NCBI GenBank assembly: GCA_019313905.1
Contig: JAFDAI010000003.1
Location: 1 to 58,896 of the forward strand
Source of the DNA: Deltaproteobacteria bacterium
GTDB taxonomy: Bacteria; Desulfobacterota; Syntrophia; Syntrophales; UBA2210
Reading direction: 5' to 3'
DNA length: 58,896 nucleotides
Shown here: positions 39,915 to 48,077 of the stretch, piece after piece
Numbering within the stretch: the first letter of the stretch is position 1
How the letters are laid out: each line of letters starts with the position of its first letter
The notes under the pieces: model-generated
Databases searched by the model: none
Told to the model about the DNA's origin: nothing
What the model saw: the letters and a program-made list of their open reading frames with translations, nothing else
Position numbers and translations under genes: made by a program

Positions 39915-40496
39915 ATGCGAAAATATAAACCGATTATTATCATAGCGTTACTCTTTATTGTTTTCGGGTGTTCCGGCATTAAAGTCAGCCAAGACTACGA
40001 TCCGGCAAAAGATTTTTCAGGCCTGAAGACATATGCCTGGCAATCTGAAACGCAGGCAAAAACAGATGATGTAAGGGTGAATAATCCCCTGCTCGATGCC
40101 CGTATCCGTGCGGCAGTTAATCGTTCCGTTTCGCGAAAAGGCTATCAAAAGATCTCCGATGGCACGCCTGATTTTCATGTAAGTTATCAATACGCGATTC
40201 GCAAAACAATTGGATCGGACGACGTTAGTACCGGGATTGGCTTCGGGATTGGAGGCTTCGGACGCCGTGGCGGTGCCGCTGGTGGAATCAGCATCGGCAC
40301 CGGCAACAACGTCAGCGAGCACGATGAAGGCATGCTGGTAATCGATTTTATTGATGTCGGTAACGGTGACTTGGTATGGCGTGGAATCGGTACCCACCGG
40401 GTATCGATGCAGTCAGACCCGGAAAAAACAATAACAAACATAAACAAAACCGTTGATGAGATCCTGGCTCAGTTTCCACCGAAGCAGAAAAGATGA
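39915..40496 (+). CDS. DUF4136-type lipoprotein
   Basis: 193 residues. Lipoprotein signal peptide with lipobox FGCS. The mature part has the DUF4136 pattern (DYDPAKDFSGLKTYAWQ; LLDARIRAAVNRSVSRKGYQ; PDFHVSYQYAI; GMLVIDFIDVGNGDLVWRGIGT; TITNINKTVDEILAQFPP). It includes a Gly-rich insert (GIGFGIGGFGRRGGAAGGISIGTG). The ATG at 39915 follows AAGGAGGGAGG. Likely anchored to the outer membrane; the function is unknown. Confidence 0.88.
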   Translation: MRKYKPIIIIALLFIVFGCSGIKVSQDYDPAKDFSGLKTYAWQSETQAKTDDVRVNNPLLDARIRAAVNRSVSRKGYQKISDGTPDFHVSYQYAIRKTIGSDDVSTGIGFGIGGFGRRGGAAGGISIGTGNNVSEHDEGMLVIDFIDVGNGDLVWRGIGTHRVSMQSDPEKTITNINKTVDEILAQFPPKQKR

Positions 40497-40668
40497 TCGC
40501 CCGGCAATACAGCTGCCCTCGGAATCTCCACCGGCCCGGTGGATGATAAACAGCGAGAAAGAGTTCAGCTCCTCAAAAAACGAATCAGGCGAAATCATGA
40601 ACGCCACTCAACTCGGTATGTTACACCGATCAAGATCTCTTCGCGATATCCTCCGCGGCTCTTTCTTC

Positions 40669-40697
40669 TTGACATGCAAGCTCATTATTTCTATATT
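40669..40697 (+). promoter_or_regulatory. Sigma-70 promoter of the dodecin gene
   Basis: TTGACA (40669-40674) and TATATT (40692-40697) with an ideal 17-base spacer, ending about 50 bases before the dodecin ATG. Confidence 0.75.
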
Positions 40698-40745
40698 TAC
40701 CTTACTCAAAACAGTATCTTCAAAAAAATATGAGGGAGGTGTATC

Positions 40746-40955
40746 ATGACTGAAAATGTTTACAAGTTCATAGAATTGGTCGGAACAAGCGCGGTCTCCT
40801 GGGAAGATGCCGCCAAGAAAGCCGTGGAAACGGCCGGTAAGAGCCTCACAGGATTAAGGATTGCCGAAATTACCAAACTCGACATGACTGTTGAAGATGG
40901 AAACGTGAAAAATTACAGGGCGAGAGTCAACGTCTCGTTCAAACTGGAAGATTAG
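40746..40955 (+). CDS. Dodecin flavoprotein
   Basis: 69 residues, a small flavin-storing protein that forms hollow dodecamers. Family features are VYKFIELVGTSAVSWEDAAKKAVETAGKSLTGLRIAEI and the final strand KNYRARVNVSFKLED, with the Trp (SWED) that stacks on the flavin. GGGAGG precedes the ATG, and a consensus promoter lies upstream, so it is a single-gene unit. Confidence 0.95.
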   Translation: MTENVYKFIELVGTSAVSWEDAAKKAVETAGKSLTGLRIAEITKLDMTVEDGNVKNYRARVNVSFKLED

Positions 40956-41263
40956 TTTTGAAGAGACATAAACGTTAGCCATCACCCATTCAGAAATGAA
41001 ATCAAGGCACTAAGGGAACGAAAAACCTGTATTTACCCAGTTTGTCTAACGCGAAGGAGATTTTCCCTGGTCTCTTTCGCATCAATACTCGAGGAACAGA
41101 TTGAGATTATCGGGGAGGCAATGCTCCTCCGCACGGATAGTGCCAAATTCCGGCAGTCTCCAGACTGATTCTCCGACAGCGTGAGATTTGTGCGTATTGC
41201 ATCGCCTTCACTATAGTATTTCCATTTTCCCTGTGATAAGATTATCGGTGATTTTTGAAGAAC
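40956..41263. other. Gap after dodecin, no firm gene
   Basis: 308 bases. One plus-strand frame near 41050-41166 reads plausibly (FASILEEQIEIIGEAMLLRT), ends in TGA and has no convincing start, so it could be a gene relic. Nothing else is recognisable. Confidence 0.35.
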
Positions 41264-41563
41264 ATGGAAGTTCATTGGAGGAGGGTTAAAATAGAAAAGA
41301 CATTAAACAAAAATGGTCAGAAGCCTGTCATGGAATATCCCTGCCGGTGGATCTATAAAATAATAGGCTCCGACGACGGGGCAATAAGAAGGGTCATAGA
41401 GGAAATCGTTAAGGGACATGATTATACCATAACGCCGTCCAATGTCAGCAAAACCGGCAGATACCACAGCCTGAATCTCGAAGTACTGGTTGATGACGAG
41501 GGACACCGCACGGGGATATATGATAAGCTGCAAAGTCATCCCGCGGTCAAGATGGTCTTATAA
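41264..41563 (+). CDS. DUF493 family protein (YbeD-like)
   Basis: 99 residues from ATG 41264. The core EYPCRWIYKIIGSDDGAIRRVIEEIVKGHDYTI, then SKTGRYHSLNLEVLV and the terminal LQSHPAVKMVL match the small ACT-like DUF493 fold. The N-terminus is uncertain. A strong GGAGGAGGG (41277-41285) lies inside the frame, five bases before an in-frame ATA (41291), which would give the usual family length of about 90. The ATG at 41264 and TTG at 41255 have no ribosome binding site. The 3' end overlaps the convergent YhhN gene by six bases. Confidence 0.8.
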   Translation: MEVHWRRVKIEKTLNKNGQKPVMEYPCRWIYKIIGSDDGAIRRVIEEIVKGHDYTITPSNVSKTGRYHSLNLEVLVDDEGHRTGIYDKLQSHPAVKMVL

Positions 41564-42217
41564 CCTCTCCAGAAAACCCGCGGAAAAAGCCAGAAGAAAC
41601 TGCCCCGTGTAGTACATAGGCAAGCCTATAAGGCGATTGGAGAACTCCTTTTTCACAAAGCGGTTTCGCGCCACGAACAGGTCGGAAAGATAAAACAAAG
41701 ACGCGCCGGAAAATATCATGATCCTTCCTGATCTGGTCAGACCGCAATCCCAGAGAACCGCCCACGCCCCCGTCAGCATAACGGAAATAACGATCATGTA
41801 GAATATAACCGGTACTTTCATGCGCCCCAGGTAGGTTCTCAACCGGAAATAGACCAAACCGCCGGCGGCGGCAATCACCAGAAATCCTATCCCTGTCAAT
41901 TGGCCGATCTCCGTCACACGAAAGAAACCAAAGGCATACAACAGGTGCCCCGTCAGAAAAACCGTCAATCCGGCAAGAAACATTCCCTTCTGATGCAGGG
42001 CCAGAAAAATATCTCCCAGCAGACAGAAGATCAATCCGGCAAGGAGAAAGTTGTAATATCCGCTGATAAGGTGCGGCTGGATGAGGGCCGAGATGACAAA
42101 CAGGGAGGAAAGTACCGCCTTGGTCAGCAGGGCGCTCTTCTGATTATCCCTCTTTGTGTGGTAGAGAAGCAGGATAAGCAGCAGCGCCGCGGCGGCAATG
42201 ATAGTAATGGCGATCAC
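41558..42217 (-). CDS. YhhN/TMEM86 family membrane protein (lysoplasmalogenase-like)
   Basis: 219 residues with about eight hydrophobic spans. The family motifs LIFCLLGDIFLAL and GASLFYLSDLFVARNRF are present with their conserved acidic residues. Characterised relatives hydrolyse the vinyl-ether bond of lysoplasmalogens. That fits an anaerobe, many of which make plasmalogens, but this is inference. The GTG start lies at 42217, eight bases after the dpaL stop. Confidence 0.85.
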   Translation of the reverse strand: MIAITIIAAAALLLILLLYHTKRDNQKSALLTKAVLSSLFVISALIQPHLISGYYNFLLAGLIFCLLGDIFLALHQKGMFLAGLTVFLTGHLLYAFGFFRVTEIGQLTGIGFLVIAAAGGLVYFRLRTYLGRMKVPVIFYMIVISVMLTGAWAVLWDCGLTRSGRIMIFSGASLFYLSDLFVARNRFVKKEFSNRLIGLPMYYTGQFLLAFSAGFLERL

Positions 42218-42225
42218 AGTAACAC

Positions 42226-43368
42226 TCAGCTCCCCTGGAAACCCACAATCCGGCGATATGCATCCGGATCGGTATCCGCTTCCGTATTTATGACAAGTAT
42301 CCGCGCATTATCATGCAGATGCAGTCCTTCACTCAGAAAGTCGGGCCTCTCTTTACAAAGCGCGATAAGGGCGGCAAGTCCTGCGGCCCCTGATTCTCCG
42401 GACACGACACCTTCGGCGGCAAGACATCTCATCGCCTCCCGTGCCCAGTGATCCTCCATGGAAACAAATGCGTCAAACCGGTCGCGCACAGCCGGCCACG
42501 CGGTCAGTGACGGTGTTTCACAATTCAGCCCGGCCATTATGGTGTCTGCTCCGGATGGAACGGAGCGGGGCATGCCGTCTCCGGCCTTTGCTGATCGAAA
42601 AAGACAATCAACGGCTTCAGGTTCCACGCAGATCAGACGAACACCATCCGACGGGTTGTTGAAAAACATCGCCGCCGCGGACGCAAAAGCGCCGACACCC
42701 GCCTGTATAAAGACAATATCAGGAGATCCCTCACCCCTTTCTTCAAGCTGCTCGGACACCTCCCGGAATATTGTAAGATATCCCTGCTGGATATAGCGGG
42801 GGATTTTTGTGTAACCCGGATACGCGGTATCGGCTATAATCACACGGTTGTCTTTACCTTCCTTTGCCGCGTGCTTCACCGCGTCGTCATAACCACCATC
42901 CACCACAACAACCCGGGCGCGCTCCGACTGTATAGCGTCGATACGCGCGGGCACTGTTCCCCGGGGCACATAAATGACAGCCGGCCTTCCAAGCAACCCC
43001 GCAATCCAGGCCACAGCCCGTCCATGGTTGCCGTCGGTCGCGCAGGAAAAGGTTGTACCCTCCGCCAGCTCGCGCCCTCTTTCTCCGACAAATTCCTCCG
43101 GCTCAAGGAGACCGCCGCTCCGTTCATGAAGCACACGATATACGGCATAGGATGCCCCCAGCGCTTTGAATGCCTTCAGACCGAAACGCCTCCCCTCATC
43201 CTTTACCAGCAGACGCTCGACCCCAAGGTCACCGGCAATCCCGTCCAGTGAAATGAGGGGCGTGGATGCATACCCTGGAAGCGCCCTGTGAAAACGCAGG
43301 ATATCATCCGGCACATGTGCCGGATATGCCTGAATTTGCGAGGGGCTGTGATTCTGAAAAAGTTCCAA
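42226..43368 (-). CDS. dpaL: Diaminopropionate ammonia-lyase
   Basis: PLP enzyme of the tryptophan synthase beta fold, 380 residues, that converts 2,3-diaminopropionate to pyruvate and ammonia. The Schiff-base region is FGLKAFKALGASYAV, and the phosphate-binding region ATDGNHGRAVAW follows, with VFIQAGVGAFASAA and SGESGAAGLAALIAL further on. TTG is the start, nine bases after GAGG. It lies divergent from the isochorismatase gene and upstream of YhhN. Confidence 0.9.
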   Translation of the reverse strand: MELFQNHSPSQIQAYPAHVPDDILRFHRALPGYASTPLISLDGIAGDLGVERLLVKDEGRRFGLKAFKALGASYAVYRVLHERSGGLLEPEEFVGERGRELAEGTTFSCATDGNHGRAVAWIAGLLGRPAVIYVPRGTVPARIDAIQSERARVVVVDGGYDDAVKHAAKEGKDNRVIIADTAYPGYTKIPRYIQQGYLTIFREVSEQLEERGEGSPDIVFIQAGVGAFASAAAMFFNNPSDGVRLICVEPEAVDCLFRSAKAGDGMPRSVPSGADTIMAGLNCETPSLTAWPAVRDRFDAFVSMEDHWAREAMRCLAAEGVVSGESGAAGLAALIALCKERPDFLSEGLHLHDNARILVINTEADTDPDAYRRIVGFQGS

Positions 43369-43488
43369 ACTGCTCTGCCTCTTTAATCCATTAAAAACAA
43401 TTATATGGCACGCGAATAAAATATACTGTTTCTATTTCATCTTATATGTTATGCGGTGGAGTATGGAATAATGGAAAGGATATAACAT

Positions 43489-44028
43489 ATGCTTGCAATA
43501 GAAAACAGTTTATTGGTCGTAATCGATATTCAGGACAGGCTTGTGCGGGTAATGCATGAAAAGGAAGCCCTTCTGGAAAACCTTCAGAAGATAATCAAAG
43601 GCGCCAGGATTCTGAATATTCCCATGATTGTCACAGAGCAGGATCCTGAAAAATTGGGCGCCACGATCCCGGGAATATCCCCTCTGATGCATAATATCAG
43701 ACCCATCCACAAATCAAGCTTCAGCTGCTGCGAAACAGATGCTTTCATGAAAGAGCTGGAACATATAAAGCGCGGGCAGGTTATAGTTGTCGGAGTTGAA
43801 TCACACGTATGCGTCTATCAGACAACAGTTGATCTGATCCGCGCGGGATACGAAGTACACATAGTAACCAATTGTACTTCATCAAGAACCGCGGAGAACA
43901 GGGCGCTTGGCATTGAGAGAATGAGAGACGAGGGGGCAAAACTCACAGGCACGGAGATGGTGCTCTTTGAACTCCTGAAAATCGCGAGGGGTAACAGCTT
44001 CAGGGAAATCTCCCGGCTGGTCAAATAA
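43489..44028 (+). CDS. Isochorismatase-family hydrolase
   Basis: 179 residues. The catalytic triad of the cysteine hydrolase superfamily is visible: Asp in VVIDIQDRL, Lys in PIHKSSFSCC and Cys in VVGVESHVCVYQTTVDL. It resembles the YcaC-like group more than true isochorismatases. AAAGGATATAACAT precedes the ATG. The substrate is unknown. Confidence 0.9.
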   Translation: MLAIENSLLVVIDIQDRLVRVMHEKEALLENLQKIIKGARILNIPMIVTEQDPEKLGATIPGISPLMHNIRPIHKSSFSCCETDAFMKELEHIKRGQVIVVGVESHVCVYQTTVDLIRAGYEVHIVTNCTSSRTAENRALGIERMRDEGAKLTGTEMVLFELLKIARGNSFREISRLVK

Positions 44029-44077
44029 AAAACCCGCGGCGGTAAAACAAAAGCATGTCTGTCTCAACCACCGCGGG
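44026..44077 (-). terminator. Terminator after the CsgG-like gene
   Basis: On the minus strand CCCGCGGTGGT and ACCGCCGCGGG form an 11-bp stem (one G.T pair), followed by TTTTTTA. It lies between the converging CsgG-like and isochorismatase-like genes. Confidence 0.8.
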
Positions 44078-44115
44078 CACATCGGTATGCAACCGTCATC
44101 CATTTTCAGGACGGG

Positions 44116-44916
44116 TTAATATTTCATATATTCCTTCGGCGTGTTCTCCGCTATATACTTGACGGCATTGTACATGCAGGTCCTTATTGCTTTTTCCATT
44201 GGGGTTTTGGCAAAACCTCCCAGGCCGCCTGCCATGCCACCGCTTCCACCGAATCCCCCCAAAAAACCTCCCAGGTTCACATCTTTGGCTTCACCTTCAA
44301 CACGAGTGGCCGCCAGCACTTCCGATGTGTGGGTATCTACTATACGTATGTCCATAGCCATTGACGATTTTTTGAAGGCGCCCTTGATGCCGCCGAAGAC
44401 GGCGCCTGCCTTACCCAGAAGACCACCTCCTCCCAGGCCCCCTCCGGCGCCTGATGTGGCTGGATCCCACCCTGTGATGGCCCCCATAATAAGGAGATCA
44501 GCGCCCTTGATACCGCCCTTCTTTATACCGCTCTTGTCCGCATAGCCCTGCTGGCCCAGAGACATCTCCTGTTTAAGCGCGGCGATATTCTGGCGCTCCA
44601 GTACGCGGTATCTCTTGCTTTGCACCATAGCGGTGGTCAACATGTCTCTCAGACCTGTACTGTATCCACTGTGCCTGGAACTGGAAACAGATATATCCTG
44701 TCCAAGCCCTGTGATCGTGGTAGTGCTTCCGCTGCCTCCAACTTTCCATTCAAAATTGGCAACCGCGACTTTTGCCTTGAGCCCGTTGTACGGAGGAAGC
44801 TGCATTGCCTCTCCGGTGTCTGTCTTGGCAGTAGGCTCAACCATTTTTTCCATGCACCCGACAGTCATAAGAACCGCCAGAGTAAACAAACCGACCAACC
44901 ATATCTTTCTATTCAT
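44116..44916 (-). CDS. CsgG-like lipoprotein
   Basis: 266 residues. Lipoprotein signal with lipobox TVGC near residue 21. The CsgG/HfaB pattern is LKAKVAVANFEWKV, GLRDMLTTAMVQSKRYRVLERQNIAALKQEM and GADLLIMGAITGWDP, then MDIRIVDTHTSEVLAATRVEG. Two Gly-rich inserts (around residues 155-170 and 217-235) are unusual. The family forms outer-membrane secretion pores or periplasmic sensors. AGGAGGAGG precedes the ATG. No curli-like subunit genes adjoin it. Confidence 0.87.
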   Translation of the reverse strand: MNRKIWLVGLFTLAVLMTVGCMEKMVEPTAKTDTGEAMQLPPYNGLKAKVAVANFEWKVGGSGSTTTITGLGQDISVSSSRHSGYSTGLRDMLTTAMVQSKRYRVLERQNIAALKQEMSLGQQGYADKSGIKKGGIKGADLLIMGAITGWDPATSGAGGGLGGGGLLGKAGAVFGGIKGAFKKSSMAMDIRIVDTHTSEVLAATRVEGEAKDVNLGGFLGGFGGSGGMAGGLGGFAKTPMEKAIRTCMYNAVKYIAENTPKEYMKY

Positions 44917-45050
44917 CAGACCTCCTCCTTTTAAACATATTTAACATCTATAGATTTTTTCTTTATCCGTTACAGGTTAATTCTACTTTCTCGGCTATTA
45001 ATATCAAAAACCAGCGCGCTATTCAATAGGAAACTTATCATGGATGTCCC

Positions 45051-45086
45051 TGTATTTTCTGTATTTTCTGTATTTTCTGTATTTTA
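45051..45086. repeat. Short tandem repeat, four 9-bp units
   Basis: Four copies of tgtattttc, the last ending in a. They lie in the 239-base gap between the MBL-fold and CsgG-like genes, downstream of the former. Confidence 0.9.
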
Positions 45087-45155
45087 TATTTTCGTTCGCA
45101 GTGTGCCGCTCAGCTGTACTGAAAATTGATGGGTGGAAGTCATGTGTGGGTTGGC

Positions 45156-46094
45156 CTATACGGCGACAAATCTATCACCGATCCGGGATATTCGTTGCTG
45201 CTGTTCCAGTCTCCGGAGGTGCTTCTTGATCGTGATGAACTCCCACATGTATATCCAGGCATCCATATGATACTTTCTGTCGTATATCAATCCTCGATCA
45301 ACCACTTCTTCAAGTGAAAAGGGCGCGGACAGGACGGAGAGAATCTTTTTGTCTCTCTCTTCGATAACCGCCAGATATCCTTCCATGCCTGTGCGAAATT
45401 CTTTTTTGCTGAGAATGCCCATTTCGTGGCCGGTTATAAAGAATTCGGCGTCGACGTTCTCTATCATGCGACACGATGAAATAAACAGATCTATATCACC
45501 GTCGGACCCGGCATACCAGGGCCCGAACGGCGTAAGGTCCAAGTCCGCCACATAGATCGCGCCGTACCGGGGAAAGTACATGCAACTGAATCCACCGGAG
45601 TGTCCAGGAGCACCGATGACGTGCATCTGCACCTTCCCAAAATCCAGCACCTCCCCCCATGCGTATTCCCCATCCAGCCGGGCGGTCGAGAGCCACCACT
45701 CATGATTGTTCTGGGGGGAGTAGGGGCTTTCCTCGGTTGTGGGATCGGCGATCCGTTGCAACCAGCCGTCGGCCCATCCCTTCCCGTACACTTCTTCTAT
45801 GCCGATAATTGGTGGTATCGCCCTCCTGTCGCGGAAACAGGGGGCCTCCTTTTCATTAATGAAAATTCTGGATTCATCGAAAAGATAATTGTAAGCGATG
45901 TGATCGAAGTGAAAGTGCGTGTTGAACACCATGTCGATGTGGTGCTTTTGTTTCAGTTCAGTCAAGGGCCGATACCCGGCCCCTGGATCGATAAGGGCCT
46001 TCACGTCATCATCGATAAAAATAGAACGGCAGTGGGGAAATCGGCTGCCGTTTTCTCCGGGAATAATCTTTATCGGACCAAATCGTGACTTGAT
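45156..46094 (-). CDS. Metallo-beta-lactamase-fold hydrolase
   Basis: 312 residues if begun at ATC 46094. The metal-binding motif is NTHFHFDHIAY, followed by GAPGHSGGFSC (HxxGG variant), ADLDLTPFG and ITGHEMG, so the two-metal site looks complete. The first GTG (46004) would remove the initial beta strands (FGPIKIIPGENGSRF, then SIFIDDDVKALIDPG), which MBL folds need. The frame is open back to TAA, and AAAGGAG lies seven bases before an ATC codon, with no ATG, GTG or TTG in between. Start at ATC is therefore inferred. The gene begins just after the tRNA-Leu terminator. Confidence 0.78.
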   Translation of the reverse strand: MKSRFGPIKIIPGENGSRFPHCRSIFIDDDVKALIDPGAGYRPLTELKQKHHIDMVFNTHFHFDHIAYNYLFDESRIFINEKEAPCFRDRRAIPPIIGIEEVYGKGWADGWLQRIADPTTEESPYSPQNNHEWWLSTARLDGEYAWGEVLDFGKVQMHVIGAPGHSGGFSCMYFPRYGAIYVADLDLTPFGPWYAGSDGDIDLFISSCRMIENVDAEFFITGHEMGILSKKEFRTGMEGYLAVIEERDKKILSVLSAPFSLEEVVDRGLIYDRKYHMDAWIYMWEFITIKKHLRRLEQQQRISRIGDRFVAV

Positions 46095-46111
46095 AGTTTT
46101 TCTCCTTTAGG

Positions 46112-46144
46112 AAAAAAGGGAGTCAACCGACACGGCTAACTCCC
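46112..46144 (-). terminator. Terminator downstream of tRNA-Leu
   Basis: GGGAGTTAGCC and GGTTGACTCCC pair over 11 bp (two G.T pairs) around GTGTC, followed by TTTTTT on the minus strand. It lies 11 bases after the tRNA CCA end and just before the ribosome binding site of the MBL-fold gene. Confidence 0.85.
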
Positions 46145-46155
46145 TGATTTTCCTA

Positions 46156-46242
46156 TGGTGCCGAAGCCGAGACTTGAACTCGGACAGGCATAAGCCCACT
46201 AGACCCTGAACCTAGCGCGTCTACCAATTCCGCCACTTCGGC
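46156..46242 (-). tRNA. tRNA-Leu (CAG anticodon)
   Basis: The 7-bp acceptor stem GCCGAAG/CTTCGGC, a class II long variable arm, T arm GTTCAAGTC and an encoded CCA end (46158-46156) are all seen. The anticodon loop is TTCAGGG, giving CAG, which reads the CUG codon. Confidence 0.95.
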
Positions 46243-46260
46243 ACTGAAAACTATGAAACG

Positions 46261-46289
46261 CTTATACTTATACACCCTGATATTGTCAA
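46261..46289 (-). promoter_or_regulatory. Promoter of tRNA-Leu
   Basis: On the minus strand TTGACA (46289-46284) and TATAAG (46266-46261) are 17 bases apart, ending about 18 bases before the tRNA 5' end. Confidence 0.8.
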
Positions 46290-46383
46290 GAGAAATTGCC
46301 CTTGAAAATAACGCTATAAGTGTTATTGTACCCTTTTTAAACATAGTAGTTTCACCAGAGAAAATCCTTTCATGGAATGATTT

Positions 46384-47337
46384 ATGAAGATTATAAAAGA
46401 TATTGACAACATCTCGGAAGATTTGACGGGTGCAGTAATTACAATAGGCAACTTCGACGGCGTACACCTTGGGCACAAGGAAATCTTCAGAAAGATCGCG
46501 AAAGAAGCCGGAGAAAGAAATAAGAAATCAGTGGTAATCACCTTTGATCCCCACCCCCAGAAGATCATGCACCCTGAAAGAAGACCCTTTTTCATGCTGA
46601 CCTCACTGAATGAAAAACTGGATCTTATCAGCTCCTGCGGTGTGGATGCAGTTATTCTGATTACATTTTCCACCGAGTTCGCCGGGATCACCGCCGGAAA
46701 ATTTGTGGAGAATATCCTGTGGGGAAAACTGCGTTTGAGCAAACTGTTTGTCGGTTATGACTATGTCTTCGGAAAGGGAAAGGGTGGAAACGCGGAATTT
46801 CTGAAGGCATACGGAAAGAAACTCGGCTTTCAGGTAGAGGAAATAAGCGCCGTAAAAACAGACGGCATGATTGCCAGCAGCACAAATATACGCCTCTCAA
46901 TACTTGTCGGAAATGTCAAACTGGCGTCAGAAATGCTGGGAAGACCCTATGGCGTGAGCGGCACTGTTGTCAAAGGTTACAGGCGTGGCACCGATATAGG
47001 CTATCCCACGGCTAATATAAAATCGGAAAAGGTAATTCCCGCGACAGGCGTCTATGTCATTATCGCCGAGCTTGAAGGAACCAGACACCAGGGCGTCATT
47101 AATATCGGGCGCAACCCCACTTTTGGTAACGAAGAGATTTCAGCAGAAGTGCACCTGCTCGATTTTAAAGGTGACATATACGGAAGAGCTATTACAATAC
47201 TCTTTATCGACCGGCTGCGTGATGAAATAAAATTCAAAAGCCCTGAAGAACTTGCCCGGCAGATAAAAAAGGATATCGAAAAAGCCAGGGAAATCCTGTC
47301 ATTCGGTGCGCTGGGCATGCCCCATACATTCGAGTGA
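46384..47337 (+). CDS. ribF: Bifunctional riboflavin kinase / FAD synthetase
   Basis: 317 residues. The N-terminal nucleotidyltransferase has TIGNFDGVHLGHKEIF, TFDPHPQKI and GYDYVFGKGKGG. The C-terminal kinase has RPYGVSGTVVKGYRRGTDIGYPTANI and GVINIGRNPTFG, ending at AREILSFG. It makes FMN and FAD. No FMN riboswitch fits in the 94-base spacer to the divergent tRNA promoter. It is followed after seven bases by nfi. Confidence 0.95.
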   Translation: MKIIKDIDNISEDLTGAVITIGNFDGVHLGHKEIFRKIAKEAGERNKKSVVITFDPHPQKIMHPERRPFFMLTSLNEKLDLISSCGVDAVILITFSTEFAGITAGKFVENILWGKLRLSKLFVGYDYVFGKGKGGNAEFLKAYGKKLGFQVEEISAVKTDGMIASSTNIRLSILVGNVKLASEMLGRPYGVSGTVVKGYRRGTDIGYPTANIKSEKVIPATGVYVIIAELEGTRHQGVINIGRNPTFGNEEISAEVHLLDFKGDIYGRAITILFIDRLRDEIKFKSPEELARQIKKDIEKAREILSFGALGMPHTFE

Positions 47338-47344
47338 TTGAAAG

Positions 47345-48031
47345 ATGAAGGTAGAACATCTGCACAACTGGAACGTCAGCTACGACAGGGCCAGAGAGAT
47401 ACAGAATGAACTCGGGGCAAAACTCATCCTTCACGACGAAGACCTCCCCGATAAGATAAAAACAATAGCCGGCGCCGATATCTCTTATTCAAGAAATAGC
47501 AACATCTTTTTCGCGGTCGTTGTAATCCTTGATTTTCCAACCATGGAAATTATCGAACAGGCATCATTCAGCGAAATGGTCGATTTTCCCTATATCCCCG
47601 GTTTGCTTACCTTTAGAGAAGGACCCGTACTTCTGGAAGCCTTCCGGAACTTAAGCTTCCCCCCTGACGTTATTATCTTCGACGGGCATGGGATCTCTCA
47701 TCCGAGGGGTGTTGGCCTCGCATCCCATATGGGTCTGTTTCTCAACATACCATCCATAGGCTGCGCAAAGACGAGACTGGTTGGATCATATGATGAAACA
47801 GGGAGCGAACAGGGCGATTATTCTCCCCTTGTGTACAACGATGAAATAAGGGGCGCCGTTCTCCGGACAAAAAAGAATGTAAAACCGGTTTTCGTATCGC
47901 AGGGACATAAGATAGGATTGGAGAGGGCTATAGACATAACCCTGTCAAGCTGCAGGGGTTACAGACTACCCGAGCCCACAAGGAAGGCACATCTGGCCGT
48001 TAACGAGATAAGGCTGAAACAGGGCCGTTAA
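47345..48031 (+). CDS. nfi: Endonuclease V (deoxyinosine 3' endonuclease)
   Basis: 228 residues. Active-site acidic residues are in IAGADISYS, FREGPVLLEAF and IIFDGHGISHPRGVGLASHMG, and the end carries GLERAIDITLSSCRGYRLPEPTRKAHLAVN. It nicks DNA 3' of deaminated adenine. It starts seven bases after ribF and is probably cotranscribed with it. Confidence 0.95.
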   Translation: MKVEHLHNWNVSYDRAREIQNELGAKLILHDEDLPDKIKTIAGADISYSRNSNIFFAVVVILDFPTMEIIEQASFSEMVDFPYIPGLLTFREGPVLLEAFRNLSFPPDVIIFDGHGISHPRGVGLASHMGLFLNIPSIGCAKTRLVGSYDETGSEQGDYSPLVYNDEIRGAVLRTKKNVKPVFVSQGHKIGLERAIDITLSSCRGYRLPEPTRKAHLAVNEIRLKQGR

Positions 48032-48077
48032 AAAGCACGCACATATAATCGCCGCCGCAATCCCTTCGTATGTCAGG

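Noticed and set aside
45051-45086. CRISPR-like repeat
   Set aside because: Units are contiguous 9-mers without spacers.
46290-46383. FMN riboswitch upstream of ribF
   Set aside because: The spacer is too short and lacks the conserved RFN helices.
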